Assembly: GCA_002358965.1 (NCBI GenBank) | Contig: DEPW01000145.1 | Coordinates: 1-5,904 of the forward strand | Reading direction: 5' to 3' | DNA from: Bacteroidales bacterium UBA3382 | Lineage (GTDB): Bacteria; Bacteroidota; Bacteroidia; Bacteroidales; UBA932 | DNA: 5,904 nt | In this document: piece after piece, positions 1-5,904 of the stretch | Layout of the letters: every line of letters begins with the position of its first letter | Position numbering within the stretch: the stretch's first letter is position 1 | Translations under genes and position numbers: made by a program | The notes under the pieces: model-generated | Seen by the model: the letters and a program-made list of their open reading frames with translations, nothing else | Database searches by the model: none | What the model was told of the DNA's origin: nothing

Positions 1-2103
1 GGAATCGAGGCGCACTCTCTCCAGTGAATCCAGCCTCATCTGCTCCAAAGCCTTGCGACGGGCCTCCGCCACGGCCTTCAATGAATCGCGCACGAAAATC
101 TCCCTTCTTATGCCATCGATATATCCAGGGAAAAATTCATCGGTATACCGGAATTCGGGTTGCCTTACTTTTTCGTCCGCCGCCCTCTGGCACGGCCTCA
201 GCTCCCTGTCCGTAATGACATAACGGTCTACGGGCCGCCGTTCCTCCTGCCAGGAAAAACCTTTGAGCCGCTGGCGCTCTATCGTTATCTGCGATATGGG
301 ATAAATATCGTTTTTCGGATTTTCATAATAATGTATCCTCTGGACATTGCCGTCAGCCAAAGAAGCCGAGAGCATCTTCGATTCGATCTGGTTGACCAAT
401 GATATCTCCTCTTCTTCCCTCAGATAGAAGACGGCAGAAGCTCCGCCAAGGGCATCGAAACGGTATAGCTCATAGTCGTCATTGAAAAACGCCATCATTT
501 CGAGGCTCTTTATCTGGTTGTAATGAACCGTGTCCTCCTGCGTATGTATGAAAGCATTCGATTGGAACGAAACCTTTGAAAGACGGTTTCCTGCCACCAT
601 TATGTAAATACTGTCCGAGGAAAACTGGTTCTTGATCTCGTTCCAGATGATAGGCTTTATGAACATCCTGACAAGGGAATCCAAATCGGTATATTCCAGT
701 GAATCGCAGACCGCCTGCAGGTCGCTCTTGTATGCACGGACATTGCGCAAGGCTCTCAGGAAAGTGACGGTGGTCGTATCGGGAGGAACCGCCACAGTAC
801 TGTCGGCCGGAGCGGCAAGGGTACTGTCTGCCGGGGCGGCAAGGGTACTGTCGGCCGGGGCGGCAAGGGTACTGTCAGCCGGGGCGGCAAGGGTGCTGTC
901 GGCAAAATACATCGGAGGCGGAGGCATGACACCACGCCTGGAAGCTCCGCCACCGGCAGTGTTGCGAGTATTGCCTCCACGCCCGCCCTGTTGCGCCGCC
1001 TCGGCAGCTTTTCTTTCCGCCTCTTCCTTTTTGTTTTTCGCCCGCAGATTGCTTATGGCATCTACCGCCATATACTCTTTGCGTTTCTCGGCCAGTACAA
1101 GAGTCAGCGAATCCACATCGCACCTTCTCAATGAATAATATATCAGCGTATCCGCTCCGAAATACAATGTATCGGGCCGGCCCTCCTCTTCGACCTCCAT
1201 TATGACCGCCGGCTGCCGGGTCAGAGTGACAGTTCGCGGAGAATTGGTAAACTCGAGCTTGCCGGATACGGCGGAAACCGAATTCTCTTCGTCCGTTATC
1301 TGGACATTTCCATACATTTCGCCGGAAGATTGCAATCTGTTGAAATACAACGAATCGCACCATCCCTCCTGATTTTCGGTCAACAGATGTACATTCTTGG
1401 TGAAGAAGAACAGGTCTATCGGCCTGTCATACCAGCCTTCGCGCGAAGTCAGCATATTTTCATCTTTCCATGCATAGACGATCCCTCCGAATTCGGCTTT
1501 GTCCATGTCGGAATAATAATTCAGCCAGTTTGTCTTAATGAAGACCGAATCGGTGAACATGTTTACATTGCCGCGGAACTTGAAAAGCTTTGCCTTGGCA
1601 TCGTAATCGCCGCTCGTGCTCTCGATGACATTACCGTCTTTGTCCCTCATCGCACCTCCTGTCCGGAATACGCCGACACTGTCCTTGGTATTGTAATCCA
1701 GATATGTGGTCCTGAGGAGATTGCCCTCCTTGTCCTTCAGCTCGACAGTATCGCCCCGAAACTGGGCAAGGTCTCTCTTTATGATGTAGTGCATCCTGTC
1801 GCTCGTCAGTATGGTATTGTCCTGAACGATGCTGACACGGCCTATGGCGTCTATGTATTCGCGATCGACATACCAAAAAGCAGTATCGCAATTGAGATAA
1901 GTATTGTTGTGAAGGAAGACAGCCGGCCCTATGACCTTTCTGATCTCGGTACCTTTCTCTATCGTTTCGGCCGAATATGCGCTCAACAGACGCACAAGAC
2001 TGTCGTTATCCGCCTTCCCGCCGCTGCCCTGTGCAGATGCCGTCCCGGCGCAAAACAGCACGGCCGGCAACAGCATTATGATTGTCCTGACTGCCATGCG
2101 CAT
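1..2103 (-). CDS. OstA/LptA-like envelope protein, 3' end cut off by the window
   Basis: The open frame runs from ATG at 2103 through 701 codons to the left edge with no stop, so the C terminus is missing. Residues 1-24 form a signal peptide (Arg-rich start, hydrophobic core, A-S-A before Q25); C18 follows Phe and does not make a lipobox. From about residue 60 to 330 a beta-strand pattern recurs roughly every 29 residues (near DRMHY 102, DYN 136, GDYDAK 165, LNYYS 194, GWYDR 223, DSLYFN 250, GKLEF 281, DTLIYY 318), as expected for the LptA/OstA jellyroll. A charged Lys/Glu/Ala stretch, a Gly-rich stretch and an Ala/Pro repeat (about 340-445) follow. The OstA pattern then resumes (CDSLEY 466-471, WNEIKNQ 487-493). 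The last 30 visible residues look helical and charged. Proteins of this family are thought to work in lipopolysaccharide transport across the periplasm; the exact role here is inferred. The start lies 3 bases after the upstream stop, suggesting translational coupling; an in-frame ATG at 2097 is an alternative. Confidence 0.85.
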   Translation of the reverse strand, partial: MRMAVRTIIMLLPAVLFCAGTASAQGSGGKADNDSLVRLLSAYSAETIEKGTEIRKVIGPAVFLHNNTYLNCDTAFWYVDREYIDAIGRVSIVQDNTILTSDRMHYIIKRDLAQFRGDTVELKDKEGNLLRTTYLDYNTKDSVGVFRTGGAMRDKDGNVIESTSGDYDAKAKLFKFRGNVNMFTDSVFIKTNWLNYYSDMDKAEFGGIVYAWKDENMLTSREGWYDRPIDLFFFTKNVHLLTENQEGWCDSLYFNRLQSSGEMYGNVQITDEENSVSAVSGKLEFTNSPRTVTLTRQPAVIMEVEEEGRPDTLYFGADTLIYYSLRRCDVDSLTLVLAEKRKEYMAVDAISNLRAKNKKEEAERKAAEAAQQGGRGGNTRNTAGGGASRRGVMPPPPMYFADSTLAAPADSTLAAPADSTLAAPADSTLAAPADSTVAVPPDTTTVTFLRALRNVRAYKSDLQAVCDSLEYTDLDSLVRMFIKPIIWNEIKNQFSSDSIYIMVAGNRLSKVSFQSNAFIHTQEDTVHYNQIKSLEMMAFFNDDYELYRFDALGGASAVFYLREEEEISLVNQIESKMLSASLADGNVQRIHYYENPKNDIYPISQITIERQRLKGFSWQEERRPVDRYVITDRELRPCQRAADEKVRQPEFRYTDEFFPGYIDGIRREIFVRDSLKAVAEARRKALEQMRLDSLERVRLDS
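781..900 (-). repeat. 24-base in-frame tandem repeat, five units (fifth degenerate)
   Basis: Five head-to-tail 24-base units lie at 877-900, 853-876, 829-852, 805-828 and 781-804. On the minus strand the first four each encode DSTLAAPA and the fifth encodes DSTVAVPP (residues 402-441 of the OstA-like protein). Units 1 to 4 differ from one another only at third codon positions, all silent. The repeat sits in a low-complexity linker between two OstA-like strand regions. Because the unit length is a multiple of three, gain or loss of a unit would lengthen or shorten the linker without breaking the frame. Confidence 0.93.
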
Positions 2104-2106
2104 AGA

Positions 2107-3474
2107 TTACCGGTTGATATTTTGCTTAAACCAATCATACTCGAAGTCGCAATCCTTGTACGACGGATCCACGACGATGTATGTCACATCCATTTTCTTC
2201 TTGATGAAATCCTCTACCGCCTTATTGGCCACCTGCTCTGTCGCGACATTCAGGAGCAGGTCATAGTCTTTGCTGAGATTGGCCACATGGGCAGGAATGA
2301 TTTCATCGACCATGACGATTTTATAGACAATATTGCCGTGGCCTTCATTGTCAAGGGACTGGAACGGTTCGGAAATCTCTCCGGGATTGAGATCCTTGAT
2401 AGCATTGTAATCGGCCGGCTTGAGACGGTCTTTGTCGAAATATGCCGAACCTGAATACTCATCGGCCATCTGTCCACCGTTGGTACGGCTCTTGAGATCT
2501 TCCGAATTGGCCCTGGCAGCCATATCGAAAGTGACGCTGCCGGAAAGGATCTCGTTTTTGATACTGTCAAGCCGTGCAAATGCGAAATCGCGGTCTTCAG
2601 AAGTAAATTCGGGTCTTAGCAAAATATGCCTGGCGTTGAACATGTCGCCTTCCTTTTCAATCATCTGGATAAGATGGAAACCGTCCGGACTTTCGACTAT
2701 CTGGGATACCTGACCCTCCTTCAGAGACATCGCCGCGTCCGAGAACACAGGCCAGTACTCGGATTTGGGAGCCATTCCGAGCTCACCGCCCCTGCGGGAC
2801 GAACCATCCTGGGAATAAAGCCTCGCCAATGTCGAAAAACTCTCGCCGGCCATGATCCTTTCGCGCAATTCGAGCAGCCTTTCCTTGGTAACCAGGACGG
2901 CGTCTTCTTTGTCCGGATACAATACTATCTGGCTCAACCTGTACTGTTCGGGAACCACAGGCAGGCTCGCTTCCGAGGTAGTGTCTACAAAAGCCTCGAC
3001 ATCACGGGGGGTAAGCTTTACAATCCCGCTCTGGATATTGGACTTCATCTGCTGTATCAGCGCCATGTCGCTATACGAATCTCGCCATTCGTCTTTCAGC
3101 TTGTAAAGCGGCTGGTGATAATAAGCCTCCAAATCAGCCTGGCTGCCGAATCTGGCAAGCATCTGGGAGGCATACTGGTTCACCGCGGTTTCGATCATAT
3201 CCGCATTGTATGTCAGCGAATCCACACGGGCCTGCATGAGATAGAGCGTGTTCTTGAGGATTTCTTCCAGGACATCGCACCTTGTGCTCTTGTCGACAGG
3301 GATTCCGTTCATCATACGCTCTATCACACCGACTTCCACATCCGAAATCAGTATCGATTCGTTTCCGAGCACCGCTATGGTCTTATCCACCACACCGTCA
3401 TATTTCTGGGCGCCGGCGTTGGATGCAATTGCGGCAAACAATATCATAATCGACAAGAAAAACTTTCCTTTCAT
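2107..3474 (-). CDS. surA: SurA-type periplasmic peptidyl-prolyl isomerase/chaperone with two parvulin domains
   Basis: This 455-residue protein has a signal peptide (residues 1-22, A-G-A before Q23) and the SurA layout. It has an N-terminal chaperone region (about 28-165) opening with the typical strand and helix (DKTIAVLGNESILISDVE), a first parvulin domain (about 176-274), a second (about 279-390) and a C-terminal segment that probably packs on the N-terminal region. Domain 1 shows GGELG (229-233) and DGFHLIQ (264-270). Domain 2 shows ARHILL (281-286) and GGQM (333-336). SurA binds unfolded outer-membrane proteins and delivers them to the BAM complex. Each domain lacks one of the two conserved active-site histidines (Q182 in domain 1, I382 in domain 2), so isomerase activity may be weak, while chaperone function does not depend on it in the known E. 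coli protein. The gene starts 21 bases after the lipoprotein gene, with an AT-rich stretch and no clear Shine-Dalgarno before its ATG, as is common in Bacteroidota. Overall length is close to E. coli SurA (about 430). Confidence 0.93.
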   Translation of the reverse strand: MKGKFFLSIMILFAAIASNAGAQKYDGVVDKTIAVLGNESILISDVEVGVIERMMNGIPVDKSTRCDVLEEILKNTLYLMQARVDSLTYNADMIETAVNQYASQMLARFGSQADLEAYYHQPLYKLKDEWRDSYSDMALIQQMKSNIQSGIVKLTPRDVEAFVDTTSEASLPVVPEQYRLSQIVLYPDKEDAVLVTKERLLELRERIMAGESFSTLARLYSQDGSSRRGGELGMAPKSEYWPVFSDAAMSLKEGQVSQIVESPDGFHLIQMIEKEGDMFNARHILLRPEFTSEDRDFAFARLDSIKNEILSGSVTFDMAARANSEDLKSRTNGGQMADEYSGSAYFDKDRLKPADYNAIKDLNPGEISEPFQSLDNEGHGNIVYKIVMVDEIIPAHVANLSKDYDLLLNVATEQVANKAVEDFIKKKMDVTYIVVDPSYKDCDFEYDWFKQNINR

Positions 3475-3495
3475 ATATTTCTGGCCTTTAATCTG

Positions 3496-4341
3496 TCAGT
3501 TGCTTGAAACCGCTTCGATAAGCAAGTCTCGTTCCAAATTTTTCAGAAGTTCCTTTTTTCTTAAATTCAATATCCTTTCACGGACGGTTTCCCGGCAATA
3601 GTCCAAAGGGGCTACTTCTCCGGCCGGAATCCTCTCCCATATCCTGAGCAAGGCGACGGTACCGTCATGAGAGGATTCGACCAAAGACTCCGAAGCGGCC
3701 AAACGGGTCAATTGTTCCAGGTCCATTCCGAAATCCGGGACAAATTCCTCTAACGAAACCCAGTAATCGTAAAAATTACGGTAGCTGAAGGACACGCGTG
3801 CCGACAGCATTTCCATGTCTTCGGTATCCGCATCCCCGATGTTCTGCAGGTTGTAACGCACGGCAGCCAGATTCGGGGAATGTTCGTCCATCTTCACGAA
3901 ATATCCCCGCACGAGCATTGCGGGCGTCCTGAAAAAGGCTTCGTGACCACTGTAGTAATCCTCTATTTCAATGTCCGTAACCACCGTATCGAGCCTTTCG
4001 GACACATACAGGCTTTCGAAACGATAGATCAGAAGCGACCTGCGGTAACTTTCAATCTCGTCCGACACATCCAACTGGTCCGGAGGCAGTTCGGCTTCGG
4101 CCTTGGCTACAAGAAGCTGCTCAAGCTTCCACCTTTCAATGATGCGTGCGGCTATCGCCGCGCTGTCTTCCGGGCAAACGCCAAGCGGCATGAGTCTTTC
4201 CAATTCGCTGCGGTACAGTACGCACTTGCCTACACGGCCTACCACGGAGTCTGCGTCGGAGCCTGAAAACGAAAACCTCTCTGCAAACCCGCAAGAGACG
4301 AGCATGCAAGAGAGGATCAGGATGTACAGCTTCGACGGCAT
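3496..4341 (-). CDS. SurA/PpiC-related lipoprotein with degenerate parvulin region
   Basis: This 281-residue protein begins with a lipoprotein signal: hydrophobic residues 5-16 and the lipobox L-V-S-C, with C17 as the expected lipidated cysteine. The mature part resembles the N-terminal chaperone region of SurA: a strand (VGRVGKCVLYRSEL, 34-47), then helices to about residue 135, including a DIEIEDYY segment (123-130) like the helix that precedes parvulin domains. Residues 140-236 lie where a parvulin domain would be, but the first strand (LVRGYFVKM) and last strand (TVALLRIWE) both lack the catalytic histidines, and no GG[DE]LG motif is present. A long charged helix closes the protein (about 248-277). 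It is probably a periplasmic, membrane-anchored chaperone working beside the SurA-type protein encoded next to it; that role is inferred from sequence likeness and position. Databases may name such proteins peptidyl-prolyl isomerase, which the missing residues do not support. The TGA stop is at 3498-3496 and the ATG start follows guaB by 7 bases. Confidence 0.8.
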   Translation of the reverse strand: MPSKLYILILSCMLVSCGFAERFSFSGSDADSVVGRVGKCVLYRSELERLMPLGVCPEDSAAIAARIIERWKLEQLLVAKAEAELPPDQLDVSDEIESYRRSLLIYRFESLYVSERLDTVVTDIEIEDYYSGHEAFFRTPAMLVRGYFVKMDEHSPNLAAVRYNLQNIGDADTEDMEMLSARVSFSYRNFYDYWVSLEEFVPDFGMDLEQLTRLAASESLVESSHDGTVALLRIWERIPAGEVAPLDYCRETVRERILNLRKKELLKNLERDLLIEAVSSN

Positions 4342-4348
4342 CGCAGCG

Positions 4349-5815
4349 CTATCTCCTTGAATAGTTCGGGGACTCGCGCGTGATGGTCACATCGTGAGGA
4401 TGGCCTTCGATGAAACCGGCGGAGGTTATCCTTACGAATTCGGCTTTACGGAGTTCTTCGATATTCCTTGCTCCGCAATATCCCATACCGGCTTTCAGGC
4501 CGCCTACAAGCTGGTAAACTACTTCGGAAAGGGTGCCTTTGTACGGAACCTGCGCCACTATGCCTTCTGGAACAAGCTTCTTGACATCTTCTTCCATGTC
4601 CTGGAAATACCTGTCCTTTGAACCGTGCTGCATGGCTTCGAGGGAGCCCATTCCCCTGTATGCCTTGAATTTACGACCATTCAATATGATGGTTTCGCCC
4701 GGAGCTTCCTCTACACCTGCAAGCAGCGAACCCGCCATGATGGTGCTCGCACCCGCCGCAAGAGCCTTCACTATGTCTCCCGAATAACGGATTCCTCCAT
4801 CGGCTATGACAGGGATGCCCGTTCCTTCAAGGGCCTTGCTTGCGAGCATCACCGCCGAAAGCTGAGGCATTCCGACTCCGGCGATCACCCTTGTCGTGCA
4901 TATCGAACCCGGACCTATGCCGACCTTTACAGCATCGACACCGGCTTCCGCAAGAGCCTTGGCCGCCGCACCGGTAGCCACATTTCCTGCGACTATCTGC
5001 ACTTCCGGCATGGCCTGACGGAGTTTCTTGATCATTTCCAGCACATACACCGAATGGCCATGGGCCGTATCCACAACTACGGCATCGGCACCGGCATCGG
5101 TAAGCATGCCTACCTTTTCGATGGTATCCGCCTTTACGCCCACTGCGGCTGCAACCCTCAGACGGCCTTTGGAATCTTTGGAAGCCGTAGGGTTGTCTTT
5201 GATCTTCATCAGATCCTTGTATGTGATGAGTCCTGCAAGACGGCCGTCCTCTTCCAGCACCGGAAGCTTCTCTATCTTGTAACGGTTCATTATCTCGGTG
5301 GCATCGGTGAGCGTAATCCCTTTATGAGCCGTTATCAGATTGTCTTTCGTCATGATTTCGCTGATAGGGCGCCTCATGTTGTCCTGAAAACGGAGATCCC
5401 TGTTCGTTACGATTCCTATCAGCATCCCCCTGTCGTCCACCACCGGGATGCCGCCTATGTGATGCTGCGACATCATGTCGAAAGCATCCCCGACGGTCTT
5501 GTCGGGAGAAATGGTGACCGGATCGTATATCATGCCGTTTTCGGCTCTCTTGACACGCTTGATCTGGAGTATCTGCTCCTCGATAGGCATATTTTTATGG
5601 ATCACTCCGATTCCTCCTTCACGCGCCATGGCTATGGCCACGGCAGACTCGGTCACGGTATCCATAGCCGCCGAAACTATCGGGGTACACAAGGATATTT
5701 CACGTGTGAATTTCGTTGTAACATCAACTGCGCGCGGAAGCACTTCGGACCGTGCAGGAATCAAAAGTACATCGTCGAATGTCAGACCTTCTTGAATTTC
5801 TCTATTAAGATACAT
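4349..5815 (-). CDS. guaB: Inosine-5'-monophosphate dehydrogenase
   Basis: GuaB oxidises IMP to XMP with NAD+, the committed step of GMP synthesis, in the cytosol as a tetramer. The 488-residue length is normal for bacteria. In order: the N-terminal LTFDDVLLIPARSEVLP (11-27), two CBS domains inserted in the barrel (about 95-150 and 158-210), DTAHGH (249-254) contributing the NAD-contacting Asp, GPGSICTTR (301-309) with catalytic Cys306, IADGGIRYSGD (337-347) for phosphate binding, AYRGMGSL (385-392), and the mobile-flap Arg402-Tyr403 pair in DRYFQ. All key residues are intact, so the enzyme should be active. The CBS pair commonly gives purine-nucleotide regulation in this family. I chose ATG at 5815; an in-frame TTG at 5821 would add two residues (Leu/Met-Arg) and cannot be excluded. 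The gene heads the apparent operon, with a likely promoter 20 bases upstream. The TAG stop is at 4351-4349. Confidence 0.98.
   Translation of the reverse strand: MYLNREIQEGLTFDDVLLIPARSEVLPRAVDVTTKFTREISLCTPIVSAAMDTVTESAVAIAMAREGGIGVIHKNMPIEEQILQIKRVKRAENGMIYDPVTISPDKTVGDAFDMMSQHHIGGIPVVDDRGMLIGIVTNRDLRFQDNMRRPISEIMTKDNLITAHKGITLTDATEIMNRYKIEKLPVLEEDGRLAGLITYKDLMKIKDNPTASKDSKGRLRVAAAVGVKADTIEKVGMLTDAGADAVVVDTAHGHSVYVLEMIKKLRQAMPEVQIVAGNVATGAAAKALAEAGVDAVKVGIGPGSICTTRVIAGVGMPQLSAVMLASKALEGTGIPVIADGGIRYSGDIVKALAAGASTIMAGSLLAGVEEAPGETIILNGRKFKAYRGMGSLEAMQHGSKDRYFQDMEEDVKKLVPEGIVAQVPYKGTLSEVVYQLVGGLKAGMGYCGARNIEELRKAEFVRITSAGFIEGHPHDVTITRESPNYSRR
4352..4358 (-). promoter_or_regulatory. Shine-Dalgarno-like AAGGAGA before the lipoprotein gene, inside the end of guaB
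   Basis: The minus strand reads AAGGAGA ten bases before the ATG at 4341. It overlaps the last codons of guaB (the Arg-Arg codons AGG AGA just before TAG). It is the only strong Shine-Dalgarno-like site seen at a gene start in this window. The spacing is slightly long, and ribosome binding in Bacteroidota depends little on this motif, so its use is uncertain. Confidence 0.45.
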
Positions 5816-5904
5816 ACGCAAATGGTTTAAATGTGCAAAGGTAATAAAAAAAATACGATTATCCGTTAAAATCGCCTTCGCTATTTAGAAGCTGTTTAAA
5901 ATTT
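5816..5904. other. AT-rich upstream region of guaB; no gene seen
   Basis: These 89 bases hold the probable guaB promoter and no convincing coding frame on either strand. The region is clearly richer in A and T than the genes. At its outer end, 5884-5900 reads as an imperfect inverted repeat around AGCT (TTTAGA and GTTTAAA arms). It could be a weak hairpin, a regulator site or the end of a neighbouring element, and it cannot be resolved from this side alone. Confidence 0.5.
5836..5843 (-). promoter_or_regulatory. guaB: Probable Bacteroidota-type promoter -7 element for guaB and the operon
   Basis: On the minus strand the sequence is TACCTTTG, a full match to the Bacteroidota -7 consensus TAnnTTTG. 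It ends 20 bases before the ATG at 5815, so transcription would begin near 5830 and leave a leader of only about 15 bases. I see no clear TTTG at the -33 position; that spacing is occupied by an AT-rich stretch that includes an eight-base T run on the minus strand (5846-5853). If the alternative TTG start were used, the leader would be shorter still, which mildly favours the ATG. Confidence 0.6.

Noticed and set aside
781..900. Possible CRISPR array
   Set aside because: The 24-base units are directly adjacent with no spacers and remain in frame within a coding region.
632..1138. Plus-strand open frame with a VLSAGAAR repeat and a minus-strand frame at 756-980 with a PLPPR repeat
   Set aside because: Both are other-frame readings of the 24-base repeat in the OstA-like gene; the frame encoding DSTLAAPA is the one continuous with the signal peptide and the OstA strands.
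1330..2454. Plus-strand open frame of 374 codons
   Set aside because: It crosses the junction between the OstA-like and SurA-type genes on the opposite strand, has no signal or domain of its own, and is explained as a shadow of both genes.
3475..3495. Possible terminator or promoter between the lipoprotein and SurA-type genes
   Set aside because: The 21-base gap has no stem-loop with a T run and no TAnnTTTG match; it is too short for both.
2626..3507. Plus-strand open frame of 293 codons
   Set aside because: It is antisense to the SurA-type gene, whose domains and signal peptide are clear; the plus-strand translation shows no family features.
4625..5830. Long plus-strand open frame of 401 codons opposite guaB
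   Set aside because: It lies fully antisense to an unmistakable guaB, its translation is rich in His, Arg and Tyr with no recognisable motif, and it reflects the codon bias of the real gene.

Overview
The window carries one continuous block of four genes, all on the minus strand. Read in transcription order from right to left they are guaB (IMP dehydrogenase), a small lipoprotein related to SurA-type chaperones, a SurA-type peptidyl-prolyl isomerase/chaperone with two parvulin domains, and an OstA/LptA-like envelope protein that runs off the left edge. The gaps between genes are 7, 21 and 3 bases. I see no terminator and no second promoter in any gap, so a single operon is the simplest reading.

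The organism is most likely a member of the Bacteroidales (Bacteroidota), moderately GC-rich, perhaps Alistipes-like; the genus is a guess. The reasons are a TAnnTTTG-type -7 promoter element upstream of guaB, mostly weak ribosome binding sites, frequent ATA (Ile) and AGG/AGA (Arg) codons, a long OstA-like protein of the Bacteroidota type, and this gene combination.

Region by region: 1-2103 is the OstA-like gene, 3' end missing, with a 24-base tandem repeat at 781-900. 2107-3474 is the SurA-type gene. 3496-4341 is the lipoprotein. 4349-5815 is guaB. 5816-5904 is a short AT-rich leader with the probable promoter and an edge motif of unknown meaning.

Functionally, three of the four products carry export signals and would act in the periplasm or at the membranes. 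The two SurA-family proteins would escort unfolded outer-membrane proteins. The OstA-like protein has the repeated beta-strand pattern of the lipopolysaccharide transport (Lpt) bridge. guaB supplies the first committed step of GMP synthesis and is the one cytosolic, metabolic member. This looks like a core housekeeping locus. I found no mobile element, defence system, CRISPR array or RNA gene. The points worth a second look are details inside the proteins: complementary loss of the parvulin histidines, a degenerate parvulin region in the lipoprotein, and the repeat-bearing linker in the OstA-like protein.
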